Part shown: positions 33,016 to 41,369 of the stretch, in pieces
How the letters are laid out: each line of letters begins with the position of its first letter
Position numbering within the stretch: position 1 is the stretch's first letter
DNA from: Actinomycetes bacterium
Lineage (GTDB): Bacteria > Actinomycetota > Acidimicrobiia > Acidimicrobiales > Acidimicrobilacustridaceae
Assembly (NCBI GenBank): GCA_029782025.1
Contig: JAKOVR010000209.1
Coordinates: 1 to 64,000 of the forward strand
Length of the DNA stretch: 64,000 nt
Reading direction: 5' to 3'
Translations under genes and position numbers: made by a program
The notes under the pieces: model-generated
Seen by the model: the letters and a program-made list of their open reading frames with translations, nothing else
Told to the model about the DNA's origin: nothing
The model's database searches: none

Positions 33016-34404
33016 CTAGGGCGAGACCTGGGTGGTGGTGTAGGTCCCGCCCTGGAGCAGCCAGGTGGTGGCCAGGTAGCGCTCGTAGGCGACGCTCTGC
33101 ACCTGGTCGACCGTGTCGGGGTCGGCGTCGTCGATGGCGTAGTCCTCGCCGTCGACGTTGATGGCGAGGTCGTCGCCCACGAACCGGCACCACGACACGT
33201 CGAAGCGACCGAGGAGGGAATCGGCGGCGGTGGTGAGGAAGTCGATCGGGCCGGGCTGGAGGCGGTGCTCCCGCAACCGCCAGTAGACCGCCCGGGCCTG
33301 CTCGTGGGCGGCGCGGATGCGGTCCTCCCCCACCAGCGTGGCGTGGGCGACGAGGTCGGTGCTGGCCTCGACGTCGAGGAACCCGACGGCGGCGTTGAGC
33401 GCGTCGGTGTCGGCCAGCGCGTCGTAGGCGGGCAGGTCGACCCGCCCGAGGGCCCAGGCCAGCACGGCCAACCCCTCGACCCGCCAGGCCGCGTCGACCG
33501 ACGCCCGCTCCTCGATCATCTCGATGCCGGCCTGGAGCAGGCGCCACTCGTCGGGCTCGAGCTCGTCGTCGAGGCCCTGGACCTCCACGGCCCACCGCTC
33601 GATGCGCTGGCGCTCCCCCTCCTGGTCGACCTCCTCGGGATCGTCCTGCTCGAGGAAGGCCCGGCCGCACACGGCGGCCAGCGCCAGCGCCCGCAGGGCC
33701 ACCCGTCGCGGCGGCGGGCCCGGCGCCCGCAGGTCGACGACGGCGGCCAGCGGGCTCGCCGGCTCCGGCTCCGGCTCCGGCTCGATGATCGGCTCGGGAT
33801 CGGGCGCCGGCGCCGGCTCGACGATCGGTTCCATGACCGGCTCGGGCGCAGGCGCCGGCGGCGCGGGACGCAGGCGGGTGCCCGGCACCACGGCGTTGGG
33901 GTGCATGGGCGTGGCCCCGATCAGCACCCGCCCCTTCCGGTCGCGGAGGGCCGACGGGGTGAACAGCACGCCGTCGACCCGAGCCGCCAGCGCGTAGAGC
34001 ACCGCCAGGCGCGGGTCGTCGGCCGCAGCCACGTCGAGGTTGAGCTGGCAGGCCAGGCCGATCCCGTAGGCCGACCGCATGGCGCCGAGGGCCTCGAGCA
34101 CTGCCGCGGTGCCGTCGTGGCGCGGGAACCGGCCGAAGTAGGCGACCAGCCCCCGCAGCTGGGCCGACCAGTCGGGCTCGGCGTAGTAGCCCGGGTCGTG
34201 GGTCAGGCGCAGGGGGAAACGGTCGCCCGGTCCGCCGGTGGACGGCACCGTGGCCGACCGCCAGCCCACGCCGTCGGGGCCGACATCCACCACCACCTCG
34301 CCTGCGCCCTCCCCCGCGGCGTGGGCGGCCGCCTCCCGGAGCGCGTCGAGGACGGCCGCGGGATCGGCGACGGCGGTGAAGAGGGAGACGGGTTCGGCAG
34401 CCAT
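33016..34404 (-). CDS. Hypothetical protein, DUF4272-like, 462 aa
   Basis: Two parts joined by a Pro/Glu/Ile linker (about residues 190-225, encoded by GGCTCC repeats). The N-terminal 180 aa contain FPLRLTHDPGYY and RVDGVLFTPSALRDRKGRVLIG. The C-terminal part (RVALRALALAAVCGRAFLEQD, WRVEGLAVLAWALGRVDLPAYD, DFLTTAADSLLGRFDVSW) resembles DUF4272 proteins, of unknown function. It starts 10 nt after the AarF-like gene's stop, so the two are one operon. Confidence 0.55.
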   Translation of the reverse strand: MAAEPVSLFTAVADPAAVLDALREAAAHAAGEGAGEVVVDVGPDGVGWRSATVPSTGGPGDRFPLRLTHDPGYYAEPDWSAQLRGLVAYFGRFPRHDGTAAVLEALGAMRSAYGIGLACQLNLDVAAADDPRLAVLYALAARVDGVLFTPSALRDRKGRVLIGATPMHPNAVVPGTRLRPAPPAPAPEPVMEPIVEPAPAPDPEPIIEPEPEPEPASPLAAVVDLRAPGPPPRRVALRALALAAVCGRAFLEQDDPEEVDQEGERQRIERWAVEVQGLDDELEPDEWRLLQAGIEMIEERASVDAAWRVEGLAVLAWALGRVDLPAYDALADTDALNAAVGFLDVEASTDLVAHATLVGEDRIRAAHEQARAVYWRLREHRLQPGPIDFLTTAADSLLGRFDVSWCRFVGDDLAINVDGEDYAIDDADPDTVDQVQSVAYERYLATTWLLQGGTYTTTQVSP

Positions 34405-34414
34405 CGCTCCCGGC

Positions 34415-35884
34415 TCAGCCCTCGTCCTGCTCGGCCGTGACCGCGGCGAGCAGGGCCGGCAGCTTGGGCAGGAGCCCCATCAGGGCGGCGAGGAAGCCCC
34501 CGCCCTCGGGCACGAGCAGGTCGGACAGGCGACCGACCGCGAACACGGTGCGGAGCAGCAGCACGACCTCCACCGGGGGGGCGAGCTTGTGCTTGAGCAT
34601 GAGGCGCACCGCCTCGTTGACGGCGCCGAGGAGGGCGTCCTCCCCGCCCATCATGATGGTGCCGAAGTCGAGGGCCTTGGCCCCGGCCAGCTCGGCCACG
34701 AGGGCGTCGACGTCGAGATCGGGCGGCACCGCGCCGGCGATGCGCATGGCCTCCACCTGCCCCGCCGGCTCGCCCGAGAAGAGCGACTTGAGGAAGGTGA
34801 TGCCGGCCGCCCGCAGCTGGGGCCCGAGCCGGCCGACCACGCTGGCCCGGCTGATCACCAGCCCGCCCTCGGGGGTGATGAACAGGTGCTCGGGCGAGGG
34901 GTCGGCCCAGAAGGTGCCGTGGACGAGCGCGGCCTCGAGGGTGAGGGCGGTGATGGCCCCGATGATGGCGGTGGCGTCGGCGACGGGCTCGGCCAGGTCG
35001 GGCAACGGCGTGCCGGCGGCCCGGCTCGTGACCAGCACCCGCTCGCTCACGTACCCGGGGAGCGGGCACACCACCTCGACGTGCTCGAGCCCGAGGTCCT
35101 CGGCGATGAGCCCGAGCTCGATGAGATCGAGGGCCTCGATCCGCAGGTCGACGGCCTCGAGGCCCATCCGTCCGATCAGCTCGACGAACCCCATGGGGCC
35201 CATGCCCATGCCGCCGCCGTCGGGGGCCATCCGCTGGCCGGCGGCGGCCAGCGTCGCCATCATGCGCACGTCGGCGGCGAGGTCGCCGGCCACGCCCGGC
35301 CGGCGCAACCGCACGTCGACCGGCCGCCCCTCGGGGAGCGTGGCGTGGTGCATCTGGGTGACGGGGCCGGAGGTGACCGGCGCGAAGTCGAACTCCGCCA
35401 GCGCCCCGACCGAGCGGCGCACGATCCCCTTCACCGTGACCGGCATGAGGTTGGCCGGCCCGATCGAGCGGAGGGCGAGCTCGTCGGTGAGCAGCGACGG
35501 GAACAGCGACCCGCTCCCCTGGATGACCCGGGCGACCTCGGCCGACGCCGGCCCGCCCAGGGCGAGCTGGTCGACGAAGCCCTCGACGGCGGCGTCGACC
35601 ACGAGGTGTCGCGGGTCGCGCCCGCCGAGCACGTCGGACACCATCCCGGGGAGCCGGGTGACGGTGCGCACCGCCCGGGACAGCCCGGCCGCCACCGCGT
35701 GCTGACCGAGGCGGTGGGGCGGGATCGGCCCGGCCTGGGCCAGCTGGCGGGCCTGGTCGGGCAGGCTGGCCCGGCGGGCCCCGTGATCGGCCTCCCACTT
35801 GGCGACGGCCTCGGCCAGCCCGGCCTCGCGGGCCACCCAGGCCGACCCGGCGGCCCGTTCGGTGAGGGTTGGGTGCTGCTCCAA
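34415..35884 (-). CDS. Degenerate AarF/UbiB (ABC1)-family protein, predicted pseudokinase
   Basis: 489 aa from TTG35884, chosen because GGGGGA lies just upstream; GTG35932 is an alternative without ribosome site. The UbiB fold is traceable: FDFAPVTSGPVTQMHHATLPEGRPVDVRLRRPGV (positions 165-198) aligns with the Ala-rich loop and Lys strand, but Lys is Arg192. The catalytic loop HADPHPGN is WADPSPEH (326-333) and DFG is SRA (345-347). Kinase/ATPase activity therefore looks lost. UbiB proteins handle lipids at membranes. A C-terminal hydrophobic helix (LLLRTVFAVGRLSDLL; AALMGLLPKLPALLAAV) is present. Confidence 0.7.
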   Translation of the reverse strand: MEQHPTLTERAAGSAWVAREAGLAEAVAKWEADHGARRASLPDQARQLAQAGPIPPHRLGQHAVAAGLSRAVRTVTRLPGMVSDVLGGRDPRHLVVDAAVEGFVDQLALGGPASAEVARVIQGSGSLFPSLLTDELALRSIGPANLMPVTVKGIVRRSVGALAEFDFAPVTSGPVTQMHHATLPEGRPVDVRLRRPGVAGDLAADVRMMATLAAAGQRMAPDGGGMGMGPMGFVELIGRMGLEAVDLRIEALDLIELGLIAEDLGLEHVEVVCPLPGYVSERVLVTSRAAGTPLPDLAEPVADATAIIGAITALTLEAALVHGTFWADPSPEHLFITPEGGLVISRASVVGRLGPQLRAAGITFLKSLFSGEPAGQVEAMRIAGAVPPDLDVDALVAELAGAKALDFGTIMMGGEDALLGAVNEAVRLMLKHKLAPPVEVVLLLRTVFAVGRLSDLLVPEGGGFLAALMGLLPKLPALLAAVTAEQDEG

Positions 35885-36002
35885 CGGTCCCCCTTGGATG
35901 CGATGTGGCCGTGGTCCGGCTGATTGTCGCACCCGGCGGGGACCCCCGCCGCACCGGACCCCCGACCGGGGGGAGGTGACGCCCCGTCAGGAAGTTGGCA
36001 GG

Positions 36003-37235
36003 ATGGCGACGATGAGCGACCAGCGCGGCACCCACCCGGTCCATCCCGACGTCCGGCTCACCGAGGGGGCGTTCTACGCCGACCACCCGGAGCGCCACTA
36101 CGCCTGGATGCGGGCCAACGCCCCCGTCTACTGGGACGCCGGCGGCAACGTGTGGGGCATCAGCCGCTACGACGACCTGAAGGCGGTCAGCAAGGACCCG
36201 AGGACCTTCAGCAACGCCGGGGGCATCCGGCCCGGGTTCGGCCCCCTGCCGATGATGATCGACATGGACGACCCGGAGCACTGGCACCGGCGCAAGCTCG
36301 TCAACCGCGGCTTCACCCCCAAGCGGGTGCGGGACCAGGAGGACCGCATCCGCGAGGTGTGCGACGACATCATCGACGCCGTGTGCGAGCGGGGGTCGTG
36401 CGACCTCGTGGCCGACATCGCCGCCCCGCTGCCGATGATCATGATCGGTGACGCCCTCGGCGTCGCCCCCGAGCATCGTGCTGACCTGCTGCGGTGGAGC
36501 GACGACATGGTGAAGGGCCAGGACGCCAACGCCACCGACGACATGATCCTCACCGCCGCGGTGGCCTTCGCCGACTACACCGGCTACGCCGCCCAGGTGA
36601 TCGCCGACCGGCGGGCCGCACCCCGAGACGACCTCATGAGCGTCCTGGTGCACGCCGAGGTCGACGGCGACCGACTCGACGACGACGAGCTGGTGCACGA
36701 GTCGCTCCTCATCCTCGTCGGGGGCGACGAGACCACCCGCCACGTCCTCAGCGAGGGGATCTACCAGCTCCTCCGGCACCCCGAGCAGCTGGAGCGATTG
36801 CGGGCCGACCGGTCGCTCGTCCCGTCGGCGGTGGAGGAGATGCTGCGCTGGGTGTCGCCCATCAAGAACATGGCCCGGACCGTGACCACCGACACCGAGC
36901 TCGGGGGCCAGCGCCTGCACGCCGGCGACGAGCTGCTCCTCCTCTACGCCTCGGCCAACCGCGACGAGGCGGTGTTCAACGACCCCGAGACCTTCGACAT
37001 CGCCCGCACGCCCAACGAGCACGTCGCCTTCGGCTTCGGGGCCCACTACTGCCTGGGCAACAGCCTCGCCCGGCTCGAGATCCGGGTGATGCTCGAGCAG
37101 ATCCTCGACCGGCTGCCCGGCCTGGCCCTCGCCTTCCCGCCCGGGATGGACGAGCCCCCGATGCGGCCGGCCAACTTCATCTCGGGCCCCGAGCAGCTCC
37201 CGGTCACCTTCACCCCCGGCCCGCCGGCCCGCTGA
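36003..37235 (+). CDS. Cytochrome P450
   Basis: 410 aa. Heme-binding FGFGAHYCLGNSLARLE with Cys350; I-helix LLILVGGDETTRH with Thr-Thr; ExxR in AVEEMLRWVSP (Glu..Arg). DDPEHWHRRKLVNRGFTPKRV is the usual C-helix region. Overall close in look to actinobacterial CYP125/CYP142/CYP124-type sterol or fatty-acid hydroxylases, not provable here. ATG36003 has AGGAAG 8 nt upstream; ATG36012 is an alternative. Needs a ferredoxin and reductase that are not adjacent. Confidence 0.9.
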   Translation: MATMSDQRGTHPVHPDVRLTEGAFYADHPERHYAWMRANAPVYWDAGGNVWGISRYDDLKAVSKDPRTFSNAGGIRPGFGPLPMMIDMDDPEHWHRRKLVNRGFTPKRVRDQEDRIREVCDDIIDAVCERGSCDLVADIAAPLPMIMIGDALGVAPEHRADLLRWSDDMVKGQDANATDDMILTAAVAFADYTGYAAQVIADRRAAPRDDLMSVLVHAEVDGDRLDDDELVHESLLILVGGDETTRHVLSEGIYQLLRHPEQLERLRADRSLVPSAVEEMLRWVSPIKNMARTVTTDTELGGQRLHAGDELLLLYASANRDEAVFNDPETFDIARTPNEHVAFGFGAHYCLGNSLARLEIRVMLEQILDRLPGLALAFPPGMDEPPMRPANFISGPEQLPVTFTPGPPAR

Positions 37236-37259
37236 CCCCGGGCCCGAACCGCCGGTCAC

Positions 37260-37265
37260 TAGCCT
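37260..37265 (+). promoter_or_regulatory. -10 box TAGCCT for the gene at 37274
   Basis: Ends 8 nt before ATG37274, in the gap after the P450 gene. Confidence 0.45.
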
Positions 37266-37273
37266 CGGCGGCC

Positions 37274-38416
37274 ATGGTCCGCCCGGCTGCCGTCGCGCTC
37301 GCCGCGCTGCTCACCGCCACCTCGGCCGCCTGCGCCGGGACCGGCGCCGACGCGGGAGCGGGCGCGGGCGCGGACGCGGACGGCGAGGGCCGCCCGGCCG
37401 GCACCGCCGCCCCGACCCCGGCCACCGGCGGCCCGGCCGGAACGGCCCCGGGGACCACCGCCCGTCGCTACGGCACCATCCCGATCACGCCGGCGGGCGA
37501 CGGCCAGTTCACGGTGACGCCCGGGGGGTCGTCGCCCTCGACCCGGCCCCCTCGCCCGACCACCACCCCGCCCCCGCCCCTCCCGGCCGTGGCCCGGCCC
37601 TTCGGCGTCGGCGGCATCCAGGTCAGCTTCACCGACACCGGCCGGCCCGCCGGCGACAAGCCGGTGCGCCTGCTGCGCACCACCGTGTGGTACCCGGCGG
37701 CGGCACCGGCGACGCAGCGGGGCGGGCAGCTCCCCGCCGCCAACGGCGTCTTCCCGGTGGTGGTGTTCGCCCATGGCTGGGCGGTGAGCGCCGCCGACTA
37801 CGCCCGCCTCCTCCAGGAGGTGGCCGCCGCCGGCTACATCGTCGTGGCGCCGGACTTCCCCCTCACCAGCCGGGTCAACGGCGCCGTCGACGAGCGCGAC
37901 ACGTTCAACGAACCGCTCGACCTGAGCTTCCTCATCGGGCAGGTGCAGTCGCAGCTCAACACCACCGGCGTGCTCGCCGGCCGGGTGTGGAGCGGCCCGG
38001 TGGGGGCCATGGGCCAGTCCGACGGCGCCACCGTGGTGATGGCCCTCGGCATGAACGACTGCTGCATCGACGCCCGCGTGGCCAGCATCGTCGCCCTCTC
38101 GGGCAAGGCGTCGGGATGGGTCAACGGCTGGTTCCCGGCCGACAGCACCCCGGTGCTCGACATCCACGGCGACAACGACACCATCAACCCGATCGCCAAC
38201 GGGCGGTCGGTGCTGCAGCGGGCCGCCGCCGGCAGCGCGCTGGTGACCGTGGCCGGGGGCGACCACGCCAAGATCTTCACCAGCGGCGAGGCCGTCCCCG
38301 CCGTGGCCAAGATCGCCATCGACTGGCTCGACCTCACGCTGCGCAAGGACAGCAGCGCCCGGGCCCGGTTCGAGGCCGACGCCACGGCCAAGGGCTACGC
38401 GCTGCAGCGCTCCTGA
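37274..38416 (+). CDS. Alpha/beta-hydrolase lipoprotein (PAF-acetylhydrolase/chlorophyllase-like)
   Basis: 380 aa. N-terminal hydrophobic segment with lipobox (ALLTATSAAC), a 90-residue Ala/Gly/Pro/Thr linker, then the hydrolase domain: VVVFAHGWAVSAADYARLLQ (oxyanion), nucleophile elbow GAMGQSDGAT, acid region VLDIHGDNDTINP and His in VAGGDHAKIF. The catalytic triad is intact. Paired Cys (DCCID) is near the nucleophile. Extracytoplasmic esterase; substrate unknown. Confidence 0.8.
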   Translation: MVRPAAVALAALLTATSAACAGTGADAGAGAGADADGEGRPAGTAAPTPATGGPAGTAPGTTARRYGTIPITPAGDGQFTVTPGGSSPSTRPPRPTTTPPPPLPAVARPFGVGGIQVSFTDTGRPAGDKPVRLLRTTVWYPAAAPATQRGGQLPAANGVFPVVVFAHGWAVSAADYARLLQEVAAAGYIVVAPDFPLTSRVNGAVDERDTFNEPLDLSFLIGQVQSQLNTTGVLAGRVWSGPVGAMGQSDGATVVMALGMNDCCIDARVASIVALSGKASGWVNGWFPADSTPVLDIHGDNDTINPIANGRSVLQRAAAGSALVTVAGGDHAKIFTSGEAVPAVAKIAIDWLDLTLRKDSSARARFEADATAKGYALQRS

Positions 38417-38434
38417 CCCGGCCGCCCGAGCGGG

Positions 38435-40165
38435 TCACTCGAGCTCGGCGGCGAAGGACCGCACGACCGTCGCCGGCCCGATGACCACGGCCTCGTCGCC
38501 GGCGATGAGCGGACCCGTGGCCGCCGCCCCCGCCGACACCGTGCCGTCGTGCTCCACGGCGAGGACCTGCAGGCCGCGGCTCCGCCAGTCGGCCAACGTC
38601 GTCTCGTCGACGGGCCGGTCGGGCGTGAACCGGTAGGCCAGGAGCGACAGGCCGTCGAGCTCGACGGGACGCATGGCGAACTCGTCGATCGCCGCCCCGA
38701 TGAAGGCCCGGGAGGCGACGGTGGCCGAGCTGATCGTGGCGTCGATGCGGAAGGCCGTGGCCAGCCGGCCGCTCACCGTCTCGTCGAAGGCCCGCAACAC
38801 GGTGCGGATCTCGGGGTGGAGGCGGCGGGCCTCCCGGCAGGCCGCCAGGTTGGCCAGGTCGTTGTTGGTGCAGGCGATGATGCAGCGGGCCCGTTCGATG
38901 CCGCACCGCACGAGGTTCTCCCGCAGCTGGCCGTCGCCCCGGACGACCGGCAGCTCGGCGGCCACGGCGTCGACGAAGTGGGAGTCGGGCTCCTCCTCGA
39001 TCACCGCCGCGGGGATGCCGAGGTCGGCCAGGGTGCGGGCCACGCGGTACCCGACCCGGCCCAGCCCCACGAGCACCACGTGGTCCCGCATCCGGCGGGC
39101 CCGGCGGGCCATGCGCAGCTCGAGCCGCTCGGCCAGCACGATCGCCGTGATGTACGACAGGAGGATCCAGGGCAGCACCACGCCCGACACGATGGCGAGC
39201 AGGTCGAGGATCTTCACCGCCCGGCGGTCGGTCTGGGGCGGGAGGTTGCCCACGCTGATGCCCACGGCGGTGCGGACGGCGTCGAGCGTGCCCTCGTGCT
39301 CGAGGCCGCGGCGCACGGCGAAGTTGGCGAGGACGCTGAGGGCGAAGAGCACGGCGGCCACCCGGAGCAGCGTCGGTCGGGCGAGCCGGCGCAGCGTGGC
39401 GCCCACCGAGGCACCGGCCCGAGGCGGCGCCGCGTCCCACTCCGCCTCGTCGTTGCGACGGGCCAGATCGAGCACGTCGACGAGCCGGCCGCCGAGCAGG
39501 ACGCGGTCGCCCACGCCGAGCGGACCCTCGGCCGCGGTGGCGGGACGCCACGGCCCGGCCGGAGCCGCCACCGCGATCACCACGCCGCCGAGGTCGGCGC
39601 CGACGGATCCCGGCCGCCGGCCCGCCAAAGGGGAACCATCGTGGACGTCGAGGATGCAGATCGGCACCTCCTCGTCGCCCAGACGGAGGGTCTGGACCAC
39701 CTCTTCCCCGAACGCCGCGGCGACGAAGCTCGGCGCCGCCAGCGCGGCCACCGAGAAGGCCCGCCGGATGTTGAGCTCGGCGGCCACCTCGTCGACCAGA
39801 TCGGGTTGGAACGTGCGCAGGACCACCGGGACGTGGGGGGCGATGGCGTGGGCCGCGGCCGCCGTCCGCAGGCTCTCGAGGTCGTCGTCGGCGAGGAGGA
39901 GGAGGGCGGCGGCACCGTCGAGCCCGGCGGTGCGCAGGGCCGCCTCGCGGTCGTAGCCGGGATCGATGATGCGGCAGGTGTCGCCGATGCGGTCGGCCGC
40001 TTCGCGGGCCGCGTCGTCGGCCTCGGGATCGCCGACGACCACCACCTCGGCCCCCTCGGCCTGCAGGCCCTGCACCACCCGGTCGGCCAGGTGGGTGAGC
40101 CCCGCCACCACGAACCGGCGTCCCGTCAGCACGCCGCCATCGTGCCACGGCGGCGCCGCGGCCAT
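38435..40165 (-). CDS. RCK - two TM - RCK potassium-channel-like protein
   Basis: 576 aa. An N-terminal TrkA_N-like domain (RRFVVAGLTHLADRVVQGLQ, about 17-36) lacks the full GxGxxG. Two TM helices are at about 265-285 (LLRVAAVLFALSVLANFAV) and 320-348 (ILDLLAIVSGVVLPWILLSYITAIVLAERL). Between them GISVGNLP stands where a TVGYGD filter would be. A full RCK domain follows (VVLVGLGRVGYRVARTLADLG, about 362), with DGQLRENL and IIACTNNDLANLAACREARRLHP. Similar to CASTOR/POLLUX-like or actinobacterial NAD-binding channel proteins. Start could instead be GTG40132. Confidence 0.75.
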   Translation of the reverse strand: MAAAPPWHDGGVLTGRRFVVAGLTHLADRVVQGLQAEGAEVVVVGDPEADDAAREAADRIGDTCRIIDPGYDREAALRTAGLDGAAALLLLADDDLESLRTAAAAHAIAPHVPVVLRTFQPDLVDEVAAELNIRRAFSVAALAAPSFVAAAFGEEVVQTLRLGDEEVPICILDVHDGSPLAGRRPGSVGADLGGVVIAVAAPAGPWRPATAAEGPLGVGDRVLLGGRLVDVLDLARRNDEAEWDAAPPRAGASVGATLRRLARPTLLRVAAVLFALSVLANFAVRRGLEHEGTLDAVRTAVGISVGNLPPQTDRRAVKILDLLAIVSGVVLPWILLSYITAIVLAERLELRMARRARRMRDHVVLVGLGRVGYRVARTLADLGIPAAVIEEEPDSHFVDAVAAELPVVRGDGQLRENLVRCGIERARCIIACTNNDLANLAACREARRLHPEIRTVLRAFDETVSGRLATAFRIDATISSATVASRAFIGAAIDEFAMRPVELDGLSLLAYRFTPDRPVDETTLADWRSRGLQVLAVEHDGTVSAGAAATGPLIAGDEAVVIGPATVVRSFAAELE

Positions 40166-40211
40166 CTGCTAGCAAGGACCGGTCGGTCGACCAGGCAGAG
40201 GAGGGTGACGG

Positions 40212-40523
40212 GTGAGCGACAGCGACGGGCCGCAACCGGCGCCCGGGTTCTACCCCGACCCGGCCGGGTTGTACGCGGCGCGGTACTGGGACGGCACCCG
40301 CTGGACCGAGCAGGTCGACGGGCCGCCCACGGCCGCCACCGGCGTTCCCGGCAGCCCCTTCGGTCCTGCGCCGCCACTCCCACCCCAGAAGAAGACCTGG
40401 ACCGACAAGTCGGCCGGCGAGAAGTTCGGCACGGTGGTGATCTGGGGGTTGTTCATCGGCATGATCCTGGCCGTGGTCGCCGTGGGCACCTGTTTCGCCA
40501 TCATCGCCGCGGGCAGCCGGTGA
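40212..40523 (+). CDS. DUF2510 small membrane protein, 103 aa
   Basis: The N-terminal motif PGFYPDPAGLYAARYWDGTRWTEQV is a DUF2510 domain, a Trp-rich module of actinobacterial membrane proteins. One TM helix is near the C terminus (GTVVIWGLFIGMILAVVAVGTCFAIIA). GTG40212 follows GAGGAGGGTGA. It ends 18 nt before the Lgt-like gene and could be the first gene of that operon. Confidence 0.75.
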   Translation: MSDSDGPQPAPGFYPDPAGLYAARYWDGTRWTEQVDGPPTAATGVPGSPFGPAPPLPPQKKTWTDKSAGEKFGTVVIWGLFIGMILAVVAVGTCFAIIAAGSR

Positions 40524-40541
40524 GCCGGCAGGAGCGCTGAG

Positions 40542-41369
40542 GTGTACCCGGTCGCCTTCCACCTCGGCTCCTGGGCCGTCCCCACCCACGACCTGTTCAT
40601 CGCCGTCGGGCTGCTGGCCGCCACGCTGTGGTTCCTCCACGAAGCCCGGGTGCAGCAGGTGCACGACCCCCGCATCTGGTGGATCGTGGCCGGCGCGCTG
40701 ATCAGCGGGGGGCTCTTCGCCCGGACCTCGGCGGTGGTGCACTGGGCCGACGACCCCGAGCGCAGCAACCTGGCCGAGCTGTTCGTGCACGGCGGTCGCA
40801 GCATCCTCGGGGGGTTGGCCGGCGCCTACGCCGGGGTGCTCGTCACCAAGCGCCTGGTGGGCTACCGGTCCTCGACCGGCGACCAGTTCGCCCCGGCGGT
40901 GGCCCTCGGCATGGCCGTCGGGCGCATCGGCTGCCTCCTCACCGAGCAGATCGGCACCCCGACGTCGTTGCCGTGGGGCTACACGCCGCCGGCCGACCTG
41001 GCCGCGGGCATCCCCGAGTGCCCACCGTGCACGCTCGGGGTGCCGCTGCACCCGTCGTTCCTGTACGAGGTCCTGTTCCAGCTCGGTGTCTTCGTGGTGC
41101 TCGTCCGCTGGCGGCGGCGGCCCCACCACGCCGGTGACCTGTTCCTCGGGTATCTCGCCGCCTACGGCGCCTTCCGGTTCGCGGTCGAGTTCGTGCGCGG
41201 CAACCGGGTGCTCTGGTTCGGCCTGTCCGGCCCGCAGGTCTTCCTGCTCGTGACCCTGCCCCTGCTCTACACCCGCATCGCCCTGCTCGTGCGCCGACGC
41301 CGGTCGGCCCCGGTCGCCGAGCTCGACCTGTCGCGGTTCCCCCCACCCCTCGTCGAGGTACCGGCATGA
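40542..41369 (+). CDS. Diverged Lgt-like prolipoprotein diacylglyceryl transferase homologue
   Basis: 275 aa polytopic membrane protein. The Lgt fold is clear: VHGGRSILGGLAGAYAG, AVGRIGCLLTE, HPSFLYEVLFQ, GAFRFAVEFVRGN and a final GPQ...L helix. Compared with the E. coli enzyme, the essential His of HGGL is Leu89 and the conserved Asn after GRIG is Cys131, while Arg128 and the late Arg are kept. So it may not act as a standard Lgt. It is translationally coupled (ATGA) to the radical SAM gene, which suggests a dedicated lipid role. Confidence 0.75.
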   Translation: MYPVAFHLGSWAVPTHDLFIAVGLLAATLWFLHEARVQQVHDPRIWWIVAGALISGGLFARTSAVVHWADDPERSNLAELFVHGGRSILGGLAGAYAGVLVTKRLVGYRSSTGDQFAPAVALGMAVGRIGCLLTEQIGTPTSLPWGYTPPADLAAGIPECPPCTLGVPLHPSFLYEVLFQLGVFVVLVRWRRRPHHAGDLFLGYLAAYGAFRFAVEFVRGNRVLWFGLSGPQVFLLVTLPLLYTRIALLVRRRRSAPVAELDLSRFPPPLVEVPA

